Shown here: one piece after another, positions 1 through 12,900 of the stretch
Position numbering within the stretch: position 1 is the first letter of the stretch
Layout of the letters: each line of letters starts with the position of its first letter
Source: Sphagnum compactum
Lineage: Eukaryota; Bryophyta; Sphagnopsida; Sphagnales
Length of the DNA: 64,000 nt
Direction of reading: 5' to 3'
NCBI GenBank assembly: GCA_965153455.1
Contig: OZ234496.1
Location: 20,576,304-20,640,303 of the forward strand
The notes under the pieces: generated by a model
Told to the model about the DNA's origin: nothing
The model's input: only the letters and a program-made list of their open reading frames with translations
Databases searched by the model: none
Made by a program: the position numbers and the translations under genes

Positions 1-2570
1 AATGCACCTTTAGTTATGCTAGTTGCTCGCTTCCACGGCCAGTTAGGTGAGGGAAGGGGGCCACGTACGAGGGCTTATAAGATAGGTAACCAAGGTGGAA
101 CCATGGTAACTCAGTTGTGATTTATTGGCAATTGAGTCATAACAGGTCTCCAATGGATGGTGCACTGGTGGGTAACATAATCCCAACACTTTTGAGGTTT
201 CGGGGATGGTGCTGCCGCAGAGGTGAGCTGTTTTGTTGTGCGGAGGTGCACGCAACCCAAAACCAAAAAAAAAGTAAGGGCATGATCATTTAGCCTTTCA
301 TCCACACATGGACCCCCCCTCCCACCCCCAAAGAGGCTACACCAAACGGAAAAATGATCTCAAATCCGCACAAATTTTTTTTAAAAAAAATTTGAGACAC
401 ACATATGGAAATAACAACACTCTCAAATGCCCAAACTGATTTTATCTGTAGTGTATGTACACCGATCGGGTCAATCGTGAACAAATGTAGGCAAAACAAG
501 CATTCCAAATGATACCAGAACGGCTAAGTGGGGTGGTGGTGCCCTGTACCCGAAGAGCTTTGTTGGTCCCATTTGCACTACTAAAAAGAAGAGACCGCGA
601 CCAAATAGACTGGCAAAGAAAGAGCTTGACAACAAAAAGAGTGAATAATTCATGTCAACTGGAGGCCATCGGTATGAAGTACATGGGTGGATTTCCGAGG
701 GAGCCAAGGCTACTCCCTCGGTGCCAAACGTAACCTTTTCTTTTGGGTTGAAAGTGTTTGTTGTATTTTTTAGGCAAACCACCTTATATGGTTCTTGGAC
801 TGGTTCAGTTTCTTTGTTTTTTTGTCCGTCCCTAGGGATCGGTCCCTTTGAAGCTTTGTTCGTCTAGGGATGTGTTCAAATAAAGGACGGGTTTGTGGAA
901 TAATTAATTAATCACACAAATTAGTTGGATTTTTGGCCACCTTCAGATGTATTTTGAACCACATCATCAAATACTCCCTATAGTAGAATTTCATTCCTTG
1001 TATGTCTTTTCTTTTTTATTTTTTTATTTGCAAAAGTGTGAAATTTTGCTGTAAAATACATTTTCCACTTGGAAAAAACTACATTTTCTCAAAAAAATTC
1101 TCAATTTTCTTTTCAGAAAATAACAAAAATTTGCCGCCCAAGAACAAATCATCTCTTGTATCATGAAATCAAATTACCAACATCTTCGTACAATTGGCAA
1201 ATTGGCAAACGTCAAATGCAATAGCAAATAATCAAATGTAGTTTATAGATTGAAATGATTATTTTTTTAATAAATTGTGTGGAATTTTTTGGATAGATTT
1301 CAAAACTTACATGGGTCACATGATAATGAATTTAATCAAAAGGTTTAGTGCACATGTTTTTTCCACATAACGATAGCCTTATGTTGATTGATTAGAAACA
1401 TGTCAACATTGATCAATGATATCCACACTAATGCATAGAAAAATGCAATTAGTGTGTGATTATTGCAGATTGTATTTTGTTTTGAGAATCATTTCTTATA
1501 GTGAATATGATTAGTAGGTATCACCAAAACTCTTTGCTGACTGGTTTTTTAAAAGCACAAAATTATTAGTGAACAATTTTGGATCCCAACATTACAAGTT
1601 GTCATGCTTATATATGAGATTCATTTTGAGGTTATAAACTTTAATATATACATAGTGCAATTGATTGGTATGAAAAAATTCATAAAATTATAGGAATCAT
1701 GGACTTTCAAAATTTGAGATTTGTAATAGTGCCAACATTAAACAAATGGATCCTGTTTGGTTCCACGATGAGCTTCAAAACCTGTTAGGGACACAGTTTT
1801 AGGTAGAAAATGTAATAATGAAAGCAAAATTGAAATGTATTATTTCACATCTAATGAAGCTTATTACCTATGATCTTTTACCTAGTAAAAAACATGTATA
1901 TCTTTCAAAAGTCCATTTCATATTTAAAAAACATGAATTGAATTGAGATTTTGCAAACATATTTTAAGGAATGAGCTTTATAAAAGTGAGAAAAATTATT
2001 GAAATTTTTTGCTTAAAATTGATGAATTGTTGTTACATTACTAAAAAAACATCTTGGGGTTAAAAACAAATATAAAGGAAATGGACTTTTAGATTAGAGT
2101 ATTCTTGCCTCTTTTTTGTCCACACTACCATGCATTTTCCCTCATTGCAATATGTTCATTAACAAAAGATGCAATTATCAATAGTTGTGACCAAAATTTG
2201 AAGTTTAAAAACCTGGTAGATGGTAGATGACAAGTTATTCAAATATGCATTAGCCTAATGCATGTGCACCAAAACTTGAGTGAATAGGGTCCATTAGTTG
2301 GAGAATAAAAATGTCATCATTTTCTAGCGTTTATCAAACTAAAGTTCATCAAAGATCAAATTTTTATGTTTGCTTTGCCCTTTCCATTTGTTCCAATATA
2401 AGAAAAATAGCTTGAGGAATGTAAAACAAGCAATTTTATGAAAACAAAATATGTAGTTGCCTTATTGAACACTTTCATATTTTTCCATGAAATAAATTGA
2501 CACACTATTGACATACAATCTTGTTGGGGTTATCTTTCCACCCATTTATCGAAAACACTAAACACCTCCT
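1..2570. other. Intergenic, no supported gene
   Basis: The first 900 bases are richer in GC and carry several short overlapping open frames on both strands. None resembles a known family and none has paired splice signals. From about 900 on the DNA is AT-rich with many stops in all frames. I see nothing coding that I can defend. Confidence 0.6.
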
Positions 2571-2574
2571 AACA

Positions 2575-2765
2575 AAACCCTAGGGGTGATGGCTCGCTAG
2601 TATAACCCATTATGTTATCTTGGGATCTCATAAAGGTCACGGGTTCAAACTTAATGGTGTGTAGGTGAAACTCTTGTTAGCCTCCTATCAATGACCTTGA
2701 CTTGGGGTTGCAAATAACTTGTCAAGTTGGGTCTTTTGTTGTGTTTCAAAAACAAAATAAAATCC
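2575..2765 (+). repeat. SINE-like tRNA-derived element
   Basis: An A-box-like motif TGGCTCGCTAG lies at 2590-2600 and a B-box-like motif GGGTTCAAACT at 2641-2651. The spacing of about 40 bases is that of an internal RNA polymerase III promoter in tRNA-derived SINEs. The following 100 bases are unique-looking and end in an A-rich stretch with CAAAAACAAAATAAAA. There is no cloverleaf, so this is not a functional tRNA gene. A second isolated B-box-like string (GGGTTCAAATTTGG) occurs near 2928-2941. The call rests on motif layout only; no second full copy was found in this window. Confidence 0.45.
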
Positions 2766-2769
2766 CTAA

Positions 2770-5237
2770 TGAACGTTATTTGACATTAAAAAAAAGGTTG
2801 ATAGTGCATAATTGTGCACAAACTTGTCTAGTTTTGCCACATTGTTTAATTGTTTTGACCATATGCATATGTTAAATTAAAAAAAGATGGCCTTCATTGA
2901 TGCTTTGTTTCTCAAGGGAGAGGTATTGGGTTCAAATTTGGCTTGAGATAGTAGAACATGCAAAACAAATCAAATAATTTTTTTTCCCAAAACATCCTTA
3001 GAACATTTTTGATCACACAACACAATTCAACACATAACCACACAAGGCACAAAAAGACAAGCCCAAAAATGAAAATTAAATAAAGCTCATTACAGGATAT
3101 AAACCTCTCCCCATTTATGGGCTTGGAAGAAGGCATTCATCATTTATGCAAGATCAAGTTGCTTAAAATATATAGGTGCATGGGGATAATGGTGGTAAAC
3201 TATGGTCTGATGCTAATTTTTAGTGTATATTGGACATTTAGGAGGAAAAGTATTGAGAGTAGAATTGTGAGAAAATAGTGGAAAAGAAACGGAAAGATTT
3301 TTAAAGACATACAAACGTTGTAAATGCATTCAAAAGGAGGGAAAAGAAAAATGAAATAAGATGAAAGACAAGTAAGAAATAACAAGCGTATCTCCTATTT
3401 GGCATTGGTTTGAAATATTTATTTGATGGCATTTTTGAAGAATTGCAAAATTTGATGGTGTAGGTAACCAAGTGTATTAAGGGGTGCATACCACACATTC
3501 TAAAGCTTATGTTATACATATGAGTGATGAGGACAATGTTGCATTAGAAATGAAGCCATCCCTAAGCCCATGTGAAGCAATTTCTTGTTTTTGGTGATGA
3601 AACTTGGAAGTGATGCACTTCCTCCATATGCCAATTTAAACAACTTATTAGTGTGCGAGGAAAAGTTAACAAAGTGTCACAAAAGAAGAAAACACAATTT
3701 TCTATCAGTTGAATTATTATTGCAAATGTCGTTACATTTTTTTCAAATGATGTGAAAAAAGTTTTAAGAAATTAAAATTGACCATAACCAAAACAAATCA
3801 CATCTCAATGTTGTAAAATGAACAAACAAGTAGAAAGATGATAACACAAAGAGAGTTGTAGATGCTTATTCTATTTGCAAACATGTTAGAAGCAATAGAG
3901 CACATACTATAATATCAATGCTCTCAGTTGGCTCAATTACAAAGAATCACAACTCATCTATTTTCAAAAAACATTGTGTTATTTTTATTGGTTTTGCTTG
4001 CATAATTTTTTCTCTCTAGTGCAAACCTTCAATCTTTCTCTACACTACAATACTCCACACTCTATTATAGTGTAGTAGATCAAAATCAGTCTACACATGT
4101 ATTAACTTTTTAAGGTTGAGATTAAATGTTGCTATATTTGAACAGAGTTTCTTCAACTCCTCCCTAATAAATAGTTTCATCATAATTTCATCACAATTTC
4201 ATGCACTATCACAAAACCATCTTGTGAATCACTGCTTGTTTAAATTTAAATTACATGCAAATAGATTCCAGCTTCTTGAAATTTCAATAAAATTTGCTTT
4301 GAATATTAGTTTCAAAATATTACATATGAAGTTCTCATGCTAAATTCTCATGAAATTAAATTTTAAATCATCAACTAAAACCATTCCATCTCACCAATTG
4401 CTTTTGCAAACTTTCATTCTATGTAACCTAAGCGAATATTTCAACTCAAAAGCATGCAAGCTTGTCTCATCAAGCTCTGCCATTAGGCAAGTCCAAGCTT
4501 CTTATACACACCCTAGGTTTATGTGCATCCAACATCATGGAAAATACAAGATGTTACTCCCACTATTGTTGATCTATCAACTGTAAAATTGAAACACTAC
4601 AAAATAAGTGAACTTTAACACTGTTTTGATCCCATAGAGACTTTTAGTAGGTATCAATCATACTTAGCCACAAAGATCTCCGAAGACATGAAGTGCAAAA
4701 TATTACTATATCCCAACTAATGTAAGAATGTTTCAGAAGAAAGGGGAGATTTAAACTGGGACTGAGTTTGGAAATTATTGTGAAGAATGGAACTGGAATC
4801 TTACCGCACCCACCAGCGCATCAGGCAGGATGGATGGTACATATGGGCAGGAAACACTTTTTAATTCCTGTCCCATAGTGAACCACAGTGGTGATCAATT
4901 CCAGCACCAAATTACTGCTAGATTGTAGAACCCAGACAAGCAACAGTGACTGAATCTGAATAGTCTGTCCTACTAGGCTATATAGGATATTTGGCCTGCG
5001 CAATACTACTCCAAATCATAACTGACTGGACCATGCAATTTTATGATGGGAGAAAATGGGTTATCAAGTTGGAAAAACACTGCAAATCAAGTGGAAACAG
5101 TCTCCACTGCTAATGATCCATCCAAGCTCAAGACCTATTGATCTTCCAGCTTCAAATGCAAATACATTAGTGGATGTGGGTCTTGTGGGTCTTCTTATCA
5201 AACATGGCAAGACATGTTTTTTACAAGACAACTTACT
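2770..5237. other. AT-rich intergenic DNA and probable 3' flank of the ACR9-like gene
   Basis: Up to about 4.6 kb the DNA is AT-rich with only short ORFs. From about 4.7 to 5.24 kb base composition becomes more gene-like, consistent with the 3' untranslated region of the minus-strand gene that ends at 5238. The exact polyadenylation site cannot be fixed by eye. Confidence 0.5.
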
Positions 5238-7972
5238 TCACCCCATCAGAATATGTCGAACACGGTCTGCAAGAAGGCTGCGGATCTTGCTACTTGACCA
5301 AGACAGCTCTGCTCTATCAACAAGCAAGAGACGGTAGATCTCCCAGTGTCGGTTGGCAACAGCATGTCTCCCAATATCAGCCTACAAAATTTCCAGTCCC
5401 CAATTTGCAATTGTTAACACCTCTATCCACACACTTTTTCCATTCTCTGCAGCTGTAGCATATCATGGACATACCTACTACATCTGCAACTCCTCAAGCA
5501 CTGATAGTACTACTGAATTTCACAGAAAATTGATAATAATGCACAAGCACTCCAGCTGTAATAGTCACATTCCAGATTGAGGCAATGACACTACACCATC
5601 AACCTTTTGAAAGGACTGGTATGGCCAAACAGCTTTCTCTCATGAGGTTTTCATATATGGCAATAGTCCTTGACCACCAAACAATGATAGGTCTGTTTTG
5701 ATTAGGTCTGCATAGATAGGTATGTAATAAACTGCTCTCACATTTGCAACCACAGAGCTGCCAGAGCAGATGTGGGTTGATGGCCTTCATAAGAAAAACA
5801 GGGTTTGAGTTTTTAACTTGCTTACCTTGAAGATACAAATATCCAACTGCTTAAGAGCAAGAGTAATATCATAAAGAACACGCGGACGACCCCTTCCACA
5901 ACTCTCTATTGGAGTTGCAATGTGGAGTTCTGTATCAGGGCCTCTTGTCACAACTGCGACTCGCAGCGGATGGTCAACTTCGGTATACATGCACAGACAA
6001 AGCCTCTTCTTCTCATCATCTTCTGTTACCTTCCGCCCATTTGCCCACAACACAAACACACTGATCACACTGATCCCATTCTCTGTTGCAACACGTCCAT
6101 GTGCAACCTGCATGCCACATAGACAAAATCTCATGAGGACATTCAAAACCTTTTGTGAAAAAAATCCACCTGGTGTTCCCACAAGGCCATAGTACCATCC
6201 CTCAAGCAGTGGCAGCAGGAAAATCCCATCAATGGGTATGTATAAAATGATGTGATCAAAATCGAAGGCAAAGTTTTTTTCAAAAGTCCTGCATTCCCAG
6301 AAGCAATGAGAAGATTCACTCATAAGTCTTGTGACATTCAAACCCAAAAGAAACCCCTCTGCACAGCATGCAAAGGGTTGCAGGCAACAGACTTACAATT
6401 AGATTTTAGTCCAAGACTGAACTGCAATGCAAAGAGATGACTACTGACCTGCAATTTCATGTCTCTCAAAGTACGCAGACAGTCGTACAAAAGACCTTTC
6501 CGATTTTTACAAGTAACTTGAAGTAGGCTGTGGACAGGGCTGGTCAAGTTATCAAGAGTCACAACTGTGTGAGCTCCACCCAGGCTGGTATGAGGTCCAC
6601 CTTGACTCTCATCCTTCTCAGTTGGTAAGGGTGCAGGAACCTCAGCAAACAAGTTGTTTGCTACCTGGAGTGGTAGAGGTGCACAAACCAAGCCACCGCA
6701 CTCTGGGCCTGCTTGACTCAGGACACAGTGAGAGCAGGTATCTCCTAGCAACTCTCTAGCCTGATCACAAACTTCTTCCAGCCTTTTCTTCCAGGGCAGC
6801 TCATTCCTGCAGTATACAACATCAGTGCATTCAAAAGTATGAGACTCTCCTTCACCAGCAACTCTGGGACAATATGGCATAGACGGTTTGAAGAAGATAA
6901 GCTGAAATAGTTCTACATGATTGGAGAACAAACTCCACCAGATTCAGCAATCATGGGATCAACAAGAAATGTAAGGAAACGTAGGTGCTTTCTGGGACAG
7001 CAACAGTACCGATTGTCAGTGACAAAGAAAAGATTAACAGCTTTGCCATCAGGACTTGTTGACACTTTCACTCTGTGGATAGACAATTCCAACTCCCACA
7101 ACTTCTTTGCAACACCTGTCACACCAAGGCCAGAATGTTGAAATAGTCAACAAAAATGAAGACATTGTTCTCGAAGGAACACAGTGGAAACCAATCACAC
7201 CGCAGGCACTGAAAATTTCTCTTCATGCTTTTGAACGGAAACAGAGTATTATTATTCGAAGCATTGAAACCCATTTGACAGAGTTCAGGCCTTGCTAATA
7301 AGGACAGAGGTAATGAATGATCCAACCCAAATTGAAGGGATAAAGAGGTTGTACCATGCAGGAGGCCAGTGCGATCTGATGAGCAGACTTGGAGCAGAAA
7401 CATATTCTTTGATGTCAGAACAGGAGGAGATGGAGATGGCAAGAACTGGCCCACAGCAGAAGGGCAAGCATCTTCCAAGCCCTGTTTCAAAAGTGGCCAG
7501 CGTACTGTGGATGCGCTAACTCGTGGTACCACCCAGAGCACAACAAAACACCACCGCCCATCTGTAGACAAATCTGCATCTCACCACCCAAACTCTGAAA
7601 TGGTTACCACACAATGCAGCAGCTGAACAACTCTCCCCGTGTATTATTAGTAGCCTGCCTGCAAGAAGAGCACCGGATGAAAAACAACAGGCTCATGTTG
7701 TTGTGGCCCTTCTTGCTGCTATGTAGATTCTGGAGATGGAAACTATTCTTTTCAAACTGCAGCAAAATCTCTGTGGTCTGAATGGTCTGAAATAGAACAA
7801 TGAGGAGGAAATCAGCACCTCCTTTCACCACACTCAGGCCAAATTCAAAGACTGTTCGAGCAAGGTCACAGCCAAGCCCAACTTTGTCAGGACAATTCAC
7901 TGTGATCTCACTGGGATCGCCTTCATGTTTTCCCCGATGTACCACAACTGACTCATCCTTAAATGCACCCAT
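5238..7972 (-). CDS. ACR9: ACT-domain repeat protein, ACR9-like
   Basis: Six coding exons, in gene order: 7972-7819, 7573-7355, 7115-7010, 6806-6449, 6107-5826 and 5381-5238. All introns are GT-AG, phases are compatible, and the total is 1263 bases (420 aa). The ATG at 7972 begins MGAFKDESVVV and is the first in-frame ATG; upstream only a GTG remains open. The protein follows plant ACR9 closely: an ACT domain from about residue 18 (ITVNCPDKVGLGCDL, later STDGRWCFVVLWV), a second from about 108 (DRTGLLHG, HRVKVSTSPDGK), a third from about 252 (NRKGLLYDCLRTLRDMKLQ), and a C-terminal ACT-like unit (RGPDTELHIATPIE, GRPRVLYDITLALK, HWEIYRLLL). It ends ADRVRHILMG. ACT domains bind amino acids and regulate enzymes; ACR9 itself has no catalytic domain and its ligand is not certain, so a sensory or regulatory role is inferred. 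Length matches the Arabidopsis protein (about 410 aa). Identity is strong; the symbol is by family resemblance. Confidence 0.9.
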
Positions 7973-8700
7973 CTTCAACAGTGGGGACAGCAGCACACAT
8001 ATAATACCCCCCACAGTGTTGATTTCTCCAGAGGATAAGTGGCAAGTATGAAGATGACTTCTTCGTGCTCCTACTTGCTTGCTTTGTAATAAACTTCAAG
8101 GTCATGAAAACAACCACCTGGAAAAACCAAGAAAAAAGAACAAAAAGGGTTGATCACATCCACACATAAACTCCAGAGAAATCCACCCTCAAAACAGTTG
8201 GGAATCTCAAGACTAAAATGAGAACGAAATCTGAACTGTCTAGTTTCGAAAGGTCAGCTATTAAGAGAACCTCGAAACCAGCTTACGTTCTATTCTACAA
8301 GAGTTGCGCTCCAGCGCAATCAGCCGCCGTGAACACAACCATCAGCTGCATGGTGAACAAGCTCCGCGACCTGCATCTGCACCAGGAGGCTAGGGACTTC
8401 GACTCCGCCGCCTTCTTCCCTCTCCCCAGTCCCTCCCTCTCCTCCATCGCCAAGCCAGTGTCGTGTTTTCCACTCCCCGCTCGGGTACACAGTCGTGGTC
8501 ACCCCCTCCTCACGTCCCCTTTCTCACGTCCCTGGCCGCTAAACCAACTACACACTTGCAATACGACCAAACGTCCTTGCAAATCAGCCTGCGAGGCACA
8601 ATCTACACACGGGGTTTAAGACTCTACTACATGCACCTATGGCCTGGGATGAGCGCTGCACAAGGATCCGTAGTTCCTGCTGCGAACTCAGGGAGATAGC
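7973..8700 (-). promoter_or_regulatory. Probable 5' leader and promoter of the ACR9-like gene
   Basis: The strand carrying the ACR9-like gene is GA-rich at about 8360-8450, as plant 5' untranslated regions often are. A polypyrimidine tract followed by CAG on the minus strand near 8118 could be the acceptor of a leader intron. GC content is higher than in flanking intergenic DNA. Open frames here on either strand have no family resemblance. Transcription start was not determined. Confidence 0.4.
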
Positions 8701-9139
8701 AAAGAGCAACTGACGAACTGAAAGAACAACGGAGCTCTCTACCTACGACGCAATTAAAAATGAATCCACCTCCGAGAGTACCGAGCGACAGATGATGATG
8801 CTACAACCAACGGCGTGTGTGAAAGCAACAAGAAAAAACTCGATTCTACGATGCGCACACAAGGTAAACACAAGCTGCATAACAAAAGCTTGTTGCAACA
8901 ACCTAGAGGAAAATCTCTCTGCTGCTTTCATTTGAACCGCTTCTTCAAGACGGACACAGAACCATTAAACACGAACCTGACGACTGACTTGAGCTCTGGT
9001 CCCAGCCTGAGCATGAAATCTGTAATGCGCAGTGTAAAGAAGCCAGAACAACCACAACTCGTAACCGGAAGAAAAAATAAAATTATGAGCTGTCCAAGCT
9101 TCGAATTCCTGGGATCTAAATCGAGCTCACCTCCAAAAA
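8701..9139 (-). other. Short acidic open frame, unidentified
   Basis: A minus-strand open frame runs about 8928-9245 (105 codons) and contains a Glu/Asp tract (EEEEDDKEEDEEEE) read from the CTT/TCC-rich edge of the neighbouring tandem repeat. No domain is recognised and no splice partners are obvious. It may simply be a by-product of the pyrimidine-rich repeat, or part of the upstream region of the ACR9-like gene. Confidence 0.2.
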
Positions 9140-9625
9140 CAACAAACTCTTCTTCTTCGTCTTCTTCTTTGTCGTCTTCTTCTTCCTCCTTCTCGCCTTC
9201 CAAATCCTCAAAAGGAAGACAATAAAAGCAGTTCGGAAAACACACTAACAGAAATGGAGACCAAGGACCGAAGCATCGGCTACTCCTCCAGACTCCACAA
9301 CGGATTCTTCCTCGTTTTCGTCTTCTTCTTTCTCGTTCTCGACTTCCTAATCCTCAAAAGGAAGACAATAAAAGCGGTTCAGAAAACATACTAACAGAAA
9401 TGAGGACTAGGGACTTAAGCATCGACTAAGCCTGGAGGCTCCACAACCGATTTCTTGTTCGTCTTGTTCTTCTTCTTTTGGCTTCCAAATCCTCAAAAGG
9501 AAGACAATAAAAGCAGTTAAAAATTTATACTAACAGAAATGAGGAGTATGGACAGAAGCATCGGCTACGCCTGGAGGCTCGACAGCCGATTTGTTTTTCG
9601 TCTTGTTCGTCTTCTTGCGTGCGCT
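9140..9625. repeat. Tandem repeat, about 140-146 bp, three copies
   Basis: The marker string TCCTCAAAAG followed by GAAGACAATAAAAGC recurs at 9205, 9351 and 9490, giving periods of 146 and 139 bases. Each copy continues with CTAACAGAAATG, AAGCATCG and a GGAGGCTC-CACAAC-like segment and ends in a CTT/CGT-rich pyrimidine tract. Copies differ by point changes and small indels. It lies between the ACR9-like leader and a promoter-like GC-richer zone ending near 9.95 kb. Confidence 0.85.
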
Positions 9626-9906
9626 GCTCGGTGTGGGCGGGGCGGACGGAGGAGGTGACTACAACGAAGTACACACGCGCGAGTGTTTGTGTGGTCTGCA
9701 TGAAAAGCTGCAAAAAACGTGAAGGGAGAGAGAATATTTCAATCGCCGTTGTTGTATCCCCAGTTTAGCCACGACCGATTCTCGCCTCCTATTGGTGGAG
9801 GTGAGCCGGCCGTATCCAGACCGTCAGTGGCACCGTTGATTTCGGTCACCTATTTCTAATTCTCGTCTCCCCGCCTTCACTTCCCTTCCCTTTCCCTTTT
9901 CGTGAG

Positions 9907-9924
9907 TAGGTAGGTACCTACCTA
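9907..9924. repeat. Perfect 18-bp palindrome of TAGG/CCTA units
   Basis: TAGGTAGGTACCTACCTA is a perfect palindrome and is followed to 9953 by more CCTACCTAC units. It is part of a GTAG/CTAC tetranucleotide theme that recurs at 23.11-23.14, 32.41 and 55.97-56.00 kb. Confidence 0.8.
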
Positions 9925-9954
9925 TCAGGAGTACCTACCTCCCTACCTACCTAC

Positions 9955-12900
9955 ACGTGATAGTGCTGAGTTGCAGCAGATCCAACGGTTCAGATCTCGT
10001 CCGTAGAATAAAATTTCTAAAAAAGCCATAAAAATAGAAGGCTAAACAAAAATACTTTTTCATTTAAAAAGAGAAAAAACACAATTTTGTGGGTGTGATG
10101 GAAATGCTTTTTATCTCTGGAAATAATTTTTGAAATTTTTTTTCCCAGCCTGAACTGGAATTTGGGGTGGTTGGATAGTGTACCTATAATGTTTGTTCGT
10201 TAGGCGTTTTTTTTTTTTTTTTTTTTTCTCGTCATCGTCATCATCGGTGCGTGTACAAAACGACAAGGAGGAGATGGGAGGCGTGACGATGGCTGGTGAC
10301 AAATTGTCACATTTTCTGAAGTCGCCATTTTATCTATATAGTGTTGGTGTCGAGTCATCATTGTGGTGGCTTTTAAGCGATTGTTTTTCCGCGTCAGCCA
10401 ACCAAATGCCACCGTTCACCATTGGAACTAACCCCTCAAAAGATCAATGGCAGCCAAATATTGCCTAGTGTTTCACATTTTTTCCGGCCCACATATGTAT
10501 ACGTATGAATGAATGCGTGTCTTAAGAAAAAGACTCCCCTACCATCTTCCCCTTAAAACCGGATCAAGTTTTGAGTGCCCAAGCTTCTCACCCCAAAGAA
10601 TTGGATTGGGTTTAGGGTGCCCCAGCTACCCCCCTTCCCCCTTAAAAACCAGATTGAGTTTTGGGTGCCCAAGCTTTGCTTAAAGGTTTGTGGAATGTTG
10701 ATTTGAATAGTGTTATTCACATATCCCAAAGAACTAAATGTCAAACACTTGAGCTTCCACCCTTCCTATTGCTTTTGAAGGCTAGCCACGTCCTCCAACT
10801 CTAAGTAGGTAGCCCAACTTAAGAAGGATGTTATGGATTTCGCATACCTACTCAATGTATAATCTAATTAAATATTAGCTTCTATCTTCACTTGCCCTAG
10901 CTTGATGATGGCATGCTTGTTCAAGATTTTTAGGGTTTCATAAGATCATCACCATCTTTGCAAGCAAGCATTTAGAGTGTCATTGCTTTGTCACCAACCC
11001 AAATTAGTGCAAGAGCTTTGAAAACCCACATGTTCATTAAACCCACCTCCACATACTTTTGGTAAGTACCCTTTTCATGCCTCTGATGTGGTAGAACTAC
11101 CAAGTATTGTTGTTGTGTACCAAAAAAATTTACTTCCACTCTTGTTTTGCACATGGCCTTCCTCCATTGTTAAAATTTGTTGTTTTCATTCAAATTCTTG
11201 TGTGTAGGTTTCACTATGAATTGCACTTTCTTGTTTCCATCTATAACATTCACATTCCATTGTTTGGTTTCTCCACAATGCTTGCCATGAACTTTTTGTT
11301 TCCATGTGCATGCAAATCAACATCCAATTGTTTCTTCTCCTATTACAACTTGTTGCTATTTCATGGGATCAAATATTGTATTATTTATAATGTTCATGTG
11401 TATGGGCAAACCTCAAATCGATTAGTTTTGTGTTCAAGGATATGTTATAAATTGATTAATCTTGTACATTTTGTATGAATATGTAACACAACTTTCAATT
11501 TCAACTAATGGTGTATTGGATCCTTGGTTTTGTTGCTTATGGTGCCCATATTTTCACCTACAATGATTGCTATTATTTGTGATAAGTTTTACACACAATC
11601 CTTGTGGACCTATTGGACCAATTGCATGATTGATACATACATGTTTAAAGATGAAATGGTGGCACGAGTTTCTTTTAGGGTTGGGATTCTTGTTGTTAAA
11701 TGGATAAGTTGTGTAAAGCAAACAAGGGCTATGGCTTTAGCTTGCAACTATTTTACCCTACACAATCCAATTTGGAATAGTTTAAGGAATACATTTTGCA
11801 GGATGGTTCAACCTGCAATTCCATTAGTGCTTAAAAGTATGGATTCATTCGATGTGCACTAACTCCATTTGTCACATGTCATGGCATGTCATGATGTCAT
11901 GCCAAATTTCCAATGATAATGCAACATCAATGACCATTGTAAACACCAACGGTGCCTATTTTTCTCCAATGCATCAACATTTGAGATGTCCAATGCATTT
12001 CATTTTGGTGCATACAAGTTGTCATTATAGAAACACAATATATTGAATCCCAACCATAAGTGGATTCGTTTCACTTGTTGGACATCATGGATTCGAGTAT
12101 ATATTGTCACTACATGAATTCTAAAATAGTAGTTTGGATTAGTCCTACCAATGCTTTCAAACACTTAATGTAAAACAATGCATTTAACAGCTTGGTGGCT
12201 TATGGTATAAAATTGCATGTAGTGCAGATTTTCAACATAAACAAATCATTTGGAATGATATAATAAAAGATATCATCACATAAGAATGAATGCATTCATC
12301 TTATTGTGTTTTTTTTTTTGCATCAACTATGGAATTTATTGGAAAATTATGCATTAAAAAATGTATTTTATCAATTATGCATTTGGGTGAATTTACTTTA
12401 AAATATTTTTCTTGTGATTCCCTTTGTATTACAGAAAAAAAAAATTATTAAAAAAAAATCCACCCAACGCTTTACACTGAATAACTACATGTTATATAGT
12501 TATGCATACTTCCTCCAATTGCAATTCGGACAGCAACAAATACCTCCCCGGATCCCTCGCCCCCCCCCCCTTGATATGTACACCAAAAAGACAGCCTACA
12601 TAATTCTTGGGTAGGCTTGTAAGGGGACCATTTTCGAGCAAAAGTGCATTGACGGCCAAAGCTTGGTAGGGGGTATTGTGTGTCTTCTTGGGTTGTTCGG
12701 ATATGCTCTTCAGCCAAAAGAGCACCCCAACTATCCTATTTTTAAACATCAAATTATTTTTTAAATAATGTCCGTCTGATAATAGATGGATGAGAGGATG
12801 CATGAAATGTCCGTCCGGCTTAAATAGGCGGATGATGGGATGGATAAAATGTCCGTCTGATTGGACGACGGGACGGATTAAGGGGAAGCTTCACGACATC

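Noticed and set aside
2583-2655. Possible tRNA gene
   Set aside because: A-box and B-box motifs exist but no acceptor, D, anticodon or T stems can be formed; a SINE head explains it better.
5056-5580. Overlapping plus-strand ORFs
   Set aside because: They lie over the last exon and last intron of the minus-strand ACR9-like gene, whose frame matches a known family.
10193-10468. Plus-strand ORF beginning with a Phe run
   Set aside because: The start lies in a poly-T tract and the rest has no recognisable domain or splice support.
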